Below, in pieces: positions 28,826 through 36,778 of a stretch of 64,000 nt of DNA (the stretch's first letter is position 1; the number at the start of each line of letters is the position of its first letter). The notes under the pieces are model-generated. The model saw nothing but the letters and a program-made list of their open reading frames with translations, did not search any database and was not told where the DNA came from. Position numbers and translations under genes: made by a program. This DNA is from Leptolyngbya boryana PCC 6306 (GTDB lineage Bacteria; Cyanobacteriota; Cyanobacteriia; Leptolyngbyales; Leptolyngbyaceae): NCBI RefSeq assembly GCF_000353285.1, contig NZ_KB731325.1:262381-326380 (forward strand), in the 5' to 3' direction.

Positions 28826-30376
28826 TTAATGATAGTACTGAGCGCCGCGCAGGTTGGGGTGTTCAATCGCAGAAGTCGCAACGGGTTCAGCTTCAACGGT
28901 TGCCGTATCAAGGCGCGTGGCTAAAATCGAGCGTAATCGTCGCAAACCCACCATGCCAAAGGCATTCGCTCGCCGACAAGCCGCTTCGAGTCGTTGGGTT
29001 CCATGAGTGGTTGCCAGTCGTTGAATGCCTCGAATTGACCGAAAGGCTTGTTCTTCATGCGCTTTGGTGTTGAAGATTGCTTCAACTTGAGCACGAGTGT
29101 GACTGCCAATCTGGTCTGCCCAAGCGAGAAAGCGCTCTTTCGATTGACGCTTATATTCCCAATGTTCTGGGGGCATATGCTCAGCGACGGTAGAATGTCG
29201 ATACTGCACTCGTGAGCGTTCATGCACCGCAATGCGCTGATGGTCGTGAAAGACTTCAATCAAATGCTCAGCGATCTTCACTTGGACTTCGCGTTGCACA
29301 TACCAGTAAGGTACGGAATAGTAGTGCTTTTCCACTTCCAGGTGATAATCCAAATTCACCTTTGCCGTTCTCCAGCGTGCAAACGTAAAGGGGTGACTGG
29401 GCAAGGCTTTGAGGGCTGGCTTGTCTACCTGCTCAAATAACACCTGACGGGAGACTCCATACCCGCTCATGACGCGATCATTTAAATGCTGCAAGGGCAC
29501 CAGAATCGCTGCGTTCAAGTCAGTAAAATTGGTAAATCGCTCGTGTCGTAAGGGGGCAAGGATTTGTCGCTCGACTTCTTGCACCGCTTTTTCGACTTTC
29601 GCTTTGTCTTTTGGTTTGTTGGGACGAGCGGGTAAGATGACCACATTGAAGTGTCGAGCGAACTCTTCGTAACTGCGGTTGATCCCTGGTTCATAGCGAC
29701 ACGGGTCGGTCACCCCGGATTTGAGATTGTCCGGTACAATGCATTCGGGCACACCCCCAAAAAACGGCAAGGCGCGTTGATGCGCGCCAATCCAATGCGG
29801 TAATTCTTGACTCGGTGTGGCTTCTGCATAGGTGTAGTTGGAAGCCCCAAAACATGCCACAAAGATTTGTGCTTGGGTGACGGTCTGAGTCTCTGGATGC
29901 ATCACTTCAACCGTTGGTCCGCAATAGTCTACGAATAGCTTCTCACCTGCCTTGTAGACCTGTCGCATCGTCAGTTGGTGACGCACTTTCCACTTGTTGT
30001 AGCGACGACAAAAGGTTCCATAGCTACAGTCCCATTGCTGCTTATCGATACCCTCCTGCCACAATAATGCCAAGGTTACACCTTTACGTTGCAGTTCTAT
30101 CTCTAGTGTCGTAAAATCGATTGTCTCTAGTTTCTCTTTAACTGCTCTTTTTCCTTTTCCTAATTGTGCCTTCGCTTCACTGTCACTCAGTTGTTGAATC
30201 TGTTCATAACTCAATCCTTTTGCAGTCGCTCGACGAATGTAATCTTGTACCGTTGACCGTGCAACCGCACAACTTTGTGCAATCGAGCATTGGCTGTGTC
30301 CTAACTCATGCAACCGCATAATTTCTCGAAATTTGTCCATCGACAGTCCCGCTCCTTGTCCGGTTCGTTTGCTCAC
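28826..30376 (-). CDS. istA: IS21-family transposase IstA
   Basis: A 516-residue DDE/rve transposase. The N-terminal helix-turn-helix (LHELGHSQCSIAQSCAVARSTVQDYI) is followed by the retroviral-integrase-like core. The latter contains EKLFVDYCGPTVEV (first Asp), FGGVPECIVPDNLKSGV (second Asp) and ARPNKPKDKAKVEKAVQ (Glu region). A C-terminal beta domain follows. It works with IstB, and the gene pair lies inside matching terminal repeats. Confidence 0.94.
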   Translation of the reverse strand: MSKRTGQGAGLSMDKFREIMRLHELGHSQCSIAQSCAVARSTVQDYIRRATAKGLSYEQIQQLSDSEAKAQLGKGKRAVKEKLETIDFTTLEIELQRKGVTLALLWQEGIDKQQWDCSYGTFCRRYNKWKVRHQLTMRQVYKAGEKLFVDYCGPTVEVMHPETQTVTQAQIFVACFGASNYTYAEATPSQELPHWIGAHQRALPFFGGVPECIVPDNLKSGVTDPCRYEPGINRSYEEFARHFNVVILPARPNKPKDKAKVEKAVQEVERQILAPLRHERFTNFTDLNAAILVPLQHLNDRVMSGYGVSRQVLFEQVDKPALKALPSHPFTFARWRTAKVNLDYHLEVEKHYYSVPYWYVQREVQVKIAEHLIEVFHDHQRIAVHERSRVQYRHSTVAEHMPPEHWEYKRQSKERFLAWADQIGSHTRAQVEAIFNTKAHEEQAFRSIRGIQRLATTHGTQRLEAACRRANAFGMVGLRRLRSILATRLDTATVEAEPVATSAIEHPNLRGAQYYH

Positions 30377-30422
30377 GTCTTCTACACCCTTCAGTCAATT
30401 GCGACCGCAGTGTAGAGCCATG

Positions 30423-30504
30423 TGCCGAAGTTGGCTGAGAATGACCTGCCGAAGTTGAGTGAGAATCGGGTGCCGAAGTTACATGAGAATCACCTGCCGA
30501 AGTT
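30423..30504 (+). repeat. IS21 right-end repeats (four units, 24-bp period)
   Basis: TGCCGAAGTT at 30423, 30447, 30471 and 30495, each separated by 14 bp that include TGAGAAT. They are transposase-binding end repeats, twice as many as remain at the left end. Confidence 0.75.
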
Positions 30505-30546
30505 CATGCAATTTTGCATGTGCCCACGAGATACGCAACCAGTGCA

Positions 30547-31341
30547 TTAGGAAGACTCAGAACGCTTGTCAGATAGGCAGTTGAGGAACTCAATCAACTT
30601 TGGCGACACGCCAAAAATCTCAACAGAAATCTGGAGTGTATTGGATCGGGCTGCATTTCGTTTCAAACGTTCTGCCCAAGCGAGTCGTCGATGAGCACGT
30701 TGGCTGCGAGTCAGGTAAGAGATCGCGGGTTCGATAGTTTGAATTGCTGAATTGCTCTGTTCAATCCGAGATTGGTGTCGCCGCAGGTGTTGCCGAATCT
30801 CTCGCCGCAGTTGAGTCGCTGGAATGTCTGTCCAGATCAACGCTTGAGTCCCCTGTACGGTTTTCATCGGAGCTTGAGCAATGATCGTAATCTCAGGCTC
30901 TACGGCAACTGTCGGAACCGGAGGCAGCTTTGTTCGGATGACTGAAATTCGTCTGCCATTGGTGTTTTTGGAATCATCGGACAGACAATGTTGCTTTACG
31001 GGACAGCTCGCACAAATGCGCGGATTCATACTAAACAGCATTTGCATATCGCCGCGGCGAGTATAGCGAATTTCACGGCGGGACATACGATGACCTGCGG
31101 GACATTGCACAGATTCATCATCCATGATTTTGAAGTCTTTGCCTGCATACTTATGACGACTTTTCGCCCAGCCCTCCGCAACCGTCATTGCACCATAGCG
31201 AGGGGTAGGGTGACTCGATTGAGGCACAGCTGCAGGTTGAGGGGCTTCGGGTTGAGGAGTCGCAACCTCCTCCGTCATCTCTGGTAAAGCAGACGACCAT
31301 TCTGTTTGCCGCTCACACAACTGAGGCGTATGCCGCGTCAA
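30547..31341 (-). pseudogene. Transposase C-terminal remnant (IS1182-like)
   Basis: About 264 codons. The segment CPAGHRMSRREIRYTRRGDM followed by NPRICASCPVKQHCLSDD is a Cys-rich region found in the C-terminal part of IS1182/IS4-like DDE transposases. The N-terminal DDE core is missing: the open frame begins only at the edge of the 122-bp palindromic element at 31330-31451. A TTG inside that repeat is the nearest start. It is probably non-functional. The family assignment is moderate. Confidence 0.55.
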
Positions 31342-31451
31342 TTACTTTTGGGCTTCGCGTCAATTAGAACAAATGCTCAAACCTTTACAGATGCAGAGCG
31401 ATCGCATCTCAGTATAATTGACGCGAACCCGATTTGTAATTGACGCGGCAT
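31330..31451. mobile_element. MITE-like 122-bp palindromic element
   Basis: ATGCCGCGTCAATTAC at 31330-31345 is inverted perfectly at 31436-31451. Just inside, TTCGCGTCAATTA is inverted again, so each end carries two direct copies of CGCGTCAATTA about 20 bp apart. The centre has a further small hairpin (GATGC...GCATC). There is no coding capacity. Doubled subterminal motifs inside terminal inverted repeats suggest a non-autonomous element moved by a transposase elsewhere. Confidence 0.55.
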
Positions 31452-31452
31452 A

Positions 31453-31792
31453 ATTGGCATTCCCACTGACATCGCCGTTTCAGTTGCTGAACGATTAGCA
31501 CAACTGGCACCGGGTGCAAAGGTGGTAGAAGCGTTTAACATTACATTTGCCGAGATTCTCGCTTCTGATTCTCGTCAATTTGGAAGTGAACATCCAACCG
31601 TTTTTTACTGTGGAGACGATGCCGAAGAAGGCGATCGCGGCTCAACTCATTCAGGACTGTGGCTATGATGCGATCGATGCTGGCGGGTTAATGGTGTCGC
31701 GCAGTCTGGAAACCTTAGCCACTGCCTGGGTACAGTTTGCAGTGGTCAGTAACCTGTTCCCAAATGTTGGTCTTAAAGCGTTGCGTCGGTAG
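31453..31792 (+). pseudogene. F420-reductase-like oxidoreductase remnant, frameshifted
   Basis: The first frame reads IAVSVAERLAQLAPGAKVVEAFN up to about 31,630. The sequence then continues one frame over as AIAAQLIQDCGYDAIDAGGL and LETLATAWVQFAV to the stop at 31792. Together these match the C-terminal half of NADPH-dependent F420 reductase-like proteins (PF03807 family). The Rossmann N-terminus is missing, cut at the palindromic element. One frameshift plus truncation make it a pseudogene. Confidence 0.7.
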
Positions 31793-31894
31793 GTTCAGTA
31801 TACGTTCCCCTTTCCCCTCAACCCATGCCCCTCAAACCAAGCTCCCTTCTTGTCAAAGCAACACTGCTTTTGAGTAGTAGTCTCACCGGGCATT

Positions 31895-32715
31895 GTCAAC
31901 TTAACCGATGATAATCAAAATTAGACACAATAATTTCTAGATCGCGGTCATCGCTCCAGTTTACGCAGCATCTTTCACGCAGGTGATTTCCCACGAATCC
32001 TCAAAGCATTGGCGCATCTGTTCTCGATATCGTTTTGAACTCAGGTCATGTTGCTTCGGGTGAAAGTGGGATCGAATCGGGTCAAAGGCTGAGAGAAATC
32101 GTTGCGCTTGCCCTGGAGACTTGAAGCGGCGCATTCGTCGTTCTCGTACCCTGGTCGGTTGATGCGAATTTTCTGCCCGATTATTCAACCCTTTGTGTTG
32201 TCGATGTTCTACGCTCGGCATCACCTGTTTCTTTGCCGCTTCATAACTCTTCAGCTTGTCGGTGACCATCACCCGTGGCACAAACCCTTGTTTCTTCAAA
32301 AGCTTGCGGAAAAATCGCTTCGCTGCTTCAGTGTCTCGATGGCGTTGCAGTAAGACATTCAGCACGTTCCCTTCACTGTCTACTGCCCGCCACAGGTAGT
32401 ATTGCTGCTTCTTGATTGTTACTACCATTTCGTCAAGATGCCATTTGTCTGTGATGTAACGACGCTTGCGCTGCAACTGATTCGCGTATTGCTGTCCGAA
32501 TTTCTGACACCATTCCCGAATCGATTCGTACGTCACCTCAATGCCTCGGTACAACATCATCTTCTCGGTGTCTCGGTAGCTGAGGGGGAAGGTGTAATAC
32601 CACCACACACAGTAACTGATGATTTCGCCGGGGAAGCGATGACGGGAGTACATGGGCAAGCGGATGCGCTCAACGTTGAACCAGTACGATCATTCTATAG
32701 CCCGGTTAACCTGAC
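31895..32715 (-). mobile_element. IS6-family element
   Basis: One transposase gene lies between imperfect inverted repeats: GTCAACTTAACCGA at 31895-31908 against the complement of 32702-32715, 11 of 14 matching. The size (about 0.82 kb) and single gene are usual for IS6/IS26 relatives. The outermost bases and target duplication were not resolved. Confidence 0.7.
31961..32659 (-). CDS. IS6-family transposase
   Basis: A 232-residue DDE transposase, full length for the family. It has FPGEIISYCVWWYYTFPLSYRD, then KWHLDEMVV (first Asp), RVMVTDKLKSY (second Asp) and NNRAENSHQPTRVRERRMRRF (catalytic Glu). Members move by replicative cointegration and often join DNA segments, which fits this rearranged region. 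The frame is intact. Confidence 0.93.
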   Translation of the reverse strand: MPMYSRHRFPGEIISYCVWWYYTFPLSYRDTEKMMLYRGIEVTYESIREWCQKFGQQYANQLQRKRRYITDKWHLDEMVVTIKKQQYYLWRAVDSEGNVLNVLLQRHRDTEAAKRFFRKLLKKQGFVPRVMVTDKLKSYEAAKKQVMPSVEHRQHKGLNNRAENSHQPTRVRERRMRRFKSPGQAQRFLSAFDPIRSHFHPKQHDLSSKRYREQMRQCFEDSWEITCVKDAA

Positions 32716-32720
32716 TGCGA

Positions 32721-32980
32721 AGATAAAAGAGTCTTTCTGCTGCCGTCTTTTCCACAGTGTCATAATCACTACCTCATTCCACTCTGTAGTCTAGCCTGCT
32801 GAGAAGAAAAATTCGGATGAAGAATTGCAGTCTTTTAAGATCCTCTTGATGGAAGAGCTTGGTTTCCATGCAATCTAATCCTGCGAAGTTAGAACGAGTC
32901 AACTTTCTCTATACTATGCAGGAACGAGCTTAGGACACCTAAGCATTCCTGATTGATAGGTATTTCTACAGCTTCTGACC
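32721..32980. other. Non-coding stretch between IS6 element and palindrome
   Basis: No credible gene on either strand. It is AT-rich and ends in the first copy of the 22-bp near-palindrome at 32984-33005. Confidence 0.5.
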
Positions 32981-32983
32981 TTC

Positions 32984-33005
32984 TGTACTGCAACGTTGCG
33001 GTACA
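32984..33005 (-). repeat. 22-bp near-palindrome, copy 1
   Basis: Centre GCAACGTTGC with outer arms TGTAC and GTACA; 11-bp arms with one mismatch. It is the exact reverse complement of copies 2 and 3. Pairing extends to 28 bp (32981-33008) through flanking TTC and GAA. It lies 37 bp past the 3' end of the recombinase gene. Confidence 0.8.
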
Positions 33006-33041
33006 GAAGATTCTTGATATTTCTAGGCTCAAGTTTGAGAG

Positions 33042-34286
33042 TCATGCAAAATCTTCAGCGTATTGCAGGTCTTGAAGTGTTTGGAATGACAGACCTAGCG
33101 ATCGCGCAACGATCTCTAATGCAACTCCTTCTCTCAGCAGATTCCTGGCGATTTTTAACTTTTCTGCCTGTGCTTGATCCTCAGTTTTGAGTGGAGCGAA
33201 GGGAAGAGCATTATTCAATCCAGCACTTCCTAAGCTTTGCTGACGTTTTTGACAATTTCTAAAGAAAGCATTAATTGCAGCTTCTTGTTCAGCCCGAAGG
33301 GTATAACGACGAAATACAGACTCGCTCTCAATTCCACCTAATCGACGGGCATGAGTGGGATCAATATCATCCAGCAGCAATTCTGTCAGATAGGTGTGTC
33401 GAAATAGGTGAGGATGCAGATTTTGGATTTCAGCTAATTCTCCAATCTTTTCAATTGCAAAGTAAATTCCATGATACGTTAGTCGCTCCCCGCGCCGGGT
33501 CACATGATGTGAGAGTAGCAGTGGACGATCACAGCTTAGTTCCTCTCCCTGACTTCTACGCCAATTCAGATAAGAGTCAATCTCAACCCAAGAAGCGGGG
33601 TCAAGTGGAACGATTCGGGGGCGATCGGTCTTAGTATCTGCAATGAAAAGAACTTTTCCGCTGAATCCGTCTGTCGTGTGATTTCCGATCGCGCCCAGAT
33701 TCAAGTCAACCACTTCACCTGCTCGTAAGCCATGACTAAGAATATGGATGAGTGCGCGATCTCGCAACTGCGTCTCTCCGCGTTGGTCAACGGCACTCCA
33801 AACCAATGCTTGTTCTTCCTCAGTTAAGCTCTGCGCTTCCGGCAGAGGAATTGCTTTTCCTTTGAGTCCGATCGCTGGATTTGTGGGTACTAAATCAGGA
33901 TAGGTCTTGTGCAGCCAAGCAAAAAAGCTCCTCAGTGCCATCACCGCTAGGTTGCGACTGCTTGTGGAAAGTGGTTTCCCCTGGCTGGTTCGCACTTCCT
34001 CCGTCAAGTAACGCAAATAATGAGCATTGAGATGATGCGGTTTGATTTCGCTCCACAACAATTCTGACCACAACAAAAAGCGGTAAAGCTCTCGTTCGTA
34101 GTTTCTGCGAGTATTTGGCTCAAACCCTCCCGCATTGAGAAACTCCCGCACTTTCACACTACGAATATCTGTTGGTGGCAACCGTAGTGTCGCCACCTTA
34201 CCTTTTTGTCTCGGAGGCGAGGTGCGATCGTCGAGAGGCAAGGGGATCAAATGCGCTTCAACTTGTGGGAGCGATCGAGCAACCAT
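33042..34286 (-). CDS. Tyrosine recombinase / phage-type integrase
   Basis: A 414-residue recombinase. An N-terminal SAM-like core-binding domain lies at about 45-150 (NTRRNYERELYRFLLW). The catalytic domain has SHGLRAGEVV (first Arg), HPHLFRHTYLTELLL (HxxR), a later RRLGG in place of the second His box, and FRRYT with the nucleophile Tyr. The tail of about 70 residues ends in an HTH-like EIVARSLGLSFQTLQDL. It is the last gene of a three-gene leftward operon and lies beside copy 1 of the 22-bp palindrome, which might be a site it uses (inference). It is not the source of the fragment at 25645-25941, as their active-site regions differ. Confidence 0.9.
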   Translation of the reverse strand: MVARSLPQVEAHLIPLPLDDRTSPPRQKGKVATLRLPPTDIRSVKVREFLNAGGFEPNTRRNYERELYRFLLWSELLWSEIKPHHLNAHYLRYLTEEVRTSQGKPLSTSSRNLAVMALRSFFAWLHKTYPDLVPTNPAIGLKGKAIPLPEAQSLTEEEQALVWSAVDQRGETQLRDRALIHILSHGLRAGEVVDLNLGAIGNHTTDGFSGKVLFIADTKTDRPRIVPLDPASWVEIDSYLNWRRSQGEELSCDRPLLLSHHVTRRGERLTYHGIYFAIEKIGELAEIQNLHPHLFRHTYLTELLLDDIDPTHARRLGGIESESVFRRYTLRAEQEAAINAFFRNCQKRQQSLGSAGLNNALPFAPLKTEDQAQAEKLKIARNLLREGVALEIVARSLGLSFQTLQDLQYAEDFA

Positions 34287-34309
34287 ACTTTCAATCCATT
34301 ATTAAAAAA

Positions 34310-35032
34310 TCAGCGTTGAGTGTGTCCAACAATCCAGATTTCCCCGTCGTACCAATCCCCTCGTAACTCCAACAAAAATCCTCCTAATAATAATGCCAAC
34401 CAAACTTCGATCCACGGTTGATTTAGCTGCTGACACAACTCGACAAAGGGAATCGCATGAACCTGAGCCGTTTCCCAGAAGGTAACGATCGCCTCCGTCC
34501 ACTGAGCCACATCTTCATCATGAGCAGTCTCCATTGCGGCTTTAAATGCTGCGGCTGCTTCTGCATCCGTTAACTTTGCGTCTTGCCGCAACTGCTCACC
34601 CATGACCGTGATTAATTGAGCAGAATTAACAGGTCCAGCCGCAGATTCAGTTGGCTCTATTTTAATTGGAGATTTCCGATATTCTGGATAGGGCGCGGGG
34701 AGATCATATTCAACCAACCTAGATAAATTAAACTCTTGCGTCTGCATCACTAAATCAACCCGACCGGAAATATCGACAATTGGCTCAACTGGATCATGCT
34801 GCTGCTTCCAATCTTCAATCAAGACATCCGAGCGTAGACAAATTAATTCTGCAATTTGTTGCAAAATTTCACCTGCTAACTCTAGCTGCACAGAAGCCGA
34901 TTGAGATGCGATGATTTCAACCCATTGGTCGTAGGTTTGCCATACGCTCGTCAGTACCTCTTTCTCATCAGGAAACGCAGTCGCTACTTCTAGCGATCGC
35001 CGTAAATCGAGTTCGAGTTGCTGACTATCCAT
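34310..35032 (-). CDS. Unknown protein, recombinase operon, 240 aa
   Basis: Not recognised. It is acidic and mostly helical in appearance, with an Ala-rich segment (AEAAAAFKAAMETAHDED) and a tryptophan-rich end (QPWIEVWLALLLGGFLLE, then GDWYDGEIWIVGH). The ATG at 35032 is preceded by AGGTGAG. It starts 22 bp after the 201-aa gene and ends 23 bp before the recombinase gene, so the three are probably co-transcribed. A role as an accessory or regulatory factor for the recombinase is only a guess from position. Confidence 0.7.
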   Translation of the reverse strand: MDSQQLELDLRRSLEVATAFPDEKEVLTSVWQTYDQWVEIIASQSASVQLELAGEILQQIAELICLRSDVLIEDWKQQHDPVEPIVDISGRVDLVMQTQEFNLSRLVEYDLPAPYPEYRKSPIKIEPTESAAGPVNSAQLITVMGEQLRQDAKLTDAEAAAAFKAAMETAHDEDVAQWTEAIVTFWETAQVHAIPFVELCQQLNQPWIEVWLALLLGGFLLELRGDWYDGEIWIVGHTQR

Positions 35033-35054
35033 CGACTCTCACCTAATAATCAGT

Positions 35055-35660
35055 TCATCGCATCGGGCGACCCGTACAAAGCGGACAGAGCGCAGGGTGA
35101 CGTTCATCTCCCTCATCATGCAATCGACCAATGCGATATGTCTGATATTCCGGAAAATTTTCATTTAAGACTTGGTTGAGTGCCCTTACCATACTTGGAA
35201 TGAGATAATCTGTCACATCCTTCGGCGCAAGTCCTCGACAGTGATAAGGTCCAGAGAACGCGATCGTCTGATCCCCTAAAAGCAGCAAAGCCCCGATCGC
35301 GTGCAATCGATCCTTTGGCGTTTCACGATACCACAATAATTGGACATAGACCCGCTCTGGAGGCAGAACTGGAGCGGCTTGAGGTATCCACGCTCTCAGC
35401 AAATCTGAAGTTGAGAAATCGTTGCCCTGTGCTCTCAAGTGTTTAATTCCAACCTGCTGTTTGGCAAGTTTTTTGCGTTTATAGTTTTCTCGACGTTGAG
35501 CATTAATCGTTTCCTGGTTGGCGTAATAGTAACGAAGCTTATGACAAGGATCTCCTGCCCAACAGCCATCCCCACCTTGAGCCGCATCATGAATCTGTTT
35601 TGCCTCGGTATCGCTGAGGGCAGAACAAAGTTTACATTTTGGGTCAGGATTTTTCGGCAC
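35055..35660 (-). CDS. Unknown Cys-rich protein, recombinase operon, 201 aa
   Basis: Not recognised. The N-terminus has CKLC, then CWAGDPCHK. The C-terminus ends CPLCTGRP, so one or two metal-binding sites are likely. A basic stretch RRENYKRKKLAKQ suggests nucleic-acid contact. It starts with GTG preceded by GAGGAGGA at ideal spacing, which decides the start. It is the first gene of the leftward operon that ends with the tyrosine recombinase, and faces the Uma2-like gene across a 243-bp AT-rich gap that should hold both promoters. Confidence 0.75.
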   Translation of the reverse strand: MPKNPDPKCKLCSALSDTEAKQIHDAAQGGDGCWAGDPCHKLRYYYANQETINAQRRENYKRKKLAKQQVGIKHLRAQGNDFSTSDLLRAWIPQAAPVLPPERVYVQLLWYRETPKDRLHAIGALLLLGDQTIAFSGPYHCRGLAPKDVTDYLIPSMVRALNQVLNENFPEYQTYRIGRLHDEGDERHPALCPLCTGRPMR

Positions 35661-35903
35661 GGATTCCTCCTCTATTCATCCTCAGTCATTCAAAGCCACT
35701 TTTCATCAAGTTTTATAAGAATTTAATAGTACAAAAATACCTAGAATTGATTAGTAATTCCGTACTTATATCGAACATCGTTAGAGTTTCGCTAGAGTCA
35801 AGATAATTGAATATTATCTTATATCAAAAACATTAGTTGATGCGTACTGTAGAGTAAAATAGGGGCAATCGCGCTATCTGACCTCAAATAGGTCGTGGAG
35901 TCT

Positions 35904-36704
35904 ATGGAGTTGCCCACTGAGCAAGCCTCAATCCAAGCGGAAGTCCACCAGCCGGACATTCCGATGCCTCCGACCAACTTAACTTTTGACGATGGAGAAC
36001 CTTTGGAAAGCCCTCGCCATCGCATTGCGATGAATCTCTTGATTCGCTCTGTCCAGTCCGCGTTTCACGATCGTTCCGACTTTTTTGCAGGCGGCAATAT
36101 GTTTGTGTATTACAGCCGTACTCAAGCGATGAATCAAGACTTTCGCGGACCAGATTTTTTTGTGACGCTGGATGTCGATGGCAGTCGGGAACGGAAAGCG
36201 TGGGTGACTTGGGAAGAAGAGGGGCGTTTTCCGGATGTAATTGTGGAATTCCTATCGCCGAGTACCGAAAAAGTGGATCGTGAGGATAAAAAGCGCCTGT
36301 ACGAACGAATTTTCAAAACTCAAGATTATTTTATTTTTGACCCTTTTGATCCTAACTCCTTACAAGGTTGGCACTTGCAGATTGGGCGGAGAGGTTATCA
36401 ATCGCTCCGCTTTAATGCACAGGGCTGGCTTTGGTGTGAAGCATTAGAACTATGGTTGGGAACCTGGCAGGGGGTGATCGATCGCGAACCTGCCACTGGA
36501 ACTTGTGATTGGCTGCGATTCTACGATCCAGATGGAAATCTCATTTTGCTTCCAGAAGAGGCAGAACGAATTGAGAAAGAGGCGGAGAGAGCAGAAAAGG
36601 AGGCTGAACGGGCGAGAGCCGATCGAGCAGAACAAGAAAACATAAGGCTGATCGAGCAACTGCGCGTTAGAGGAATCAATCCAGAAGAATTATTGGGAAA
36701 TTAG
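35904..36704 (+). CDS. Uma2-family (DUF820) PD-(D/E)XK-fold protein
   Basis: A 266-residue member of the Uma2 family, greatly expanded in cyanobacteria. The restriction-like core is visible as FRGPDFFV (Asp) and DVIVEFLSPSTEKVDREDKKRLYE (Glu, then Lys). The C-terminus is a charged coiled coil (EEAERIEKEAERAEKEAERA) as in many family members. Function in cells is unknown; nuclease activity is inferred from the fold. The ATG at 35904 was chosen over an in-frame GTG at 35895. It stands alone, facing the recombinase operon, with an IS4-family element 75 bp downstream. Confidence 0.9.
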   Translation: MELPTEQASIQAEVHQPDIPMPPTNLTFDDGEPLESPRHRIAMNLLIRSVQSAFHDRSDFFAGGNMFVYYSRTQAMNQDFRGPDFFVTLDVDGSRERKAWVTWEEEGRFPDVIVEFLSPSTEKVDREDKKRLYERIFKTQDYFIFDPFDPNSLQGWHLQIGRRGYQSLRFNAQGWLWCEALELWLGTWQGVIDREPATGTCDWLRFYDPDGNLILLPEEAERIEKEAERAEKEAERARADRAEQENIRLIEQLRVRGINPEELLGN

Positions 36705-36778
36705 CGGTACTGTCAATCGCTACCAAACTGGGTTGATATTCGTAAAACCCTTACACGGAGATAACAGGAGGAGTTAAG

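Larger units (their letters stand above)
25946..30504 (-). mobile_element. IS21-family element, interrupted by an ISL3-family element
   Basis: istA and istB, transcribed leftward, are bracketed by inverted sets of the motif TGCCGAAGTT. Four copies with an exact 24-bp period lie at the right end (30423, 30447, 30471, 30495). Inverted copies lie at the left (27898, 27874). Multiple short terminal repeats are the hallmark of IS21-family ends. The outermost left repeat has been hit by the ISL3-family element, so the left terminus reappears at about 25946. Exact ends and target duplication could not be fixed. Confidence 0.75.

Noticed and set aside
30423-30504. Regular 24-bp periodic repeats resembling a tiny CRISPR array
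   Set aside because: Only a 10-bp core is conserved, the intervening 14 bp are similar rather than unique, no cas genes are near, and inverse copies mark the other end of the IS21 element.
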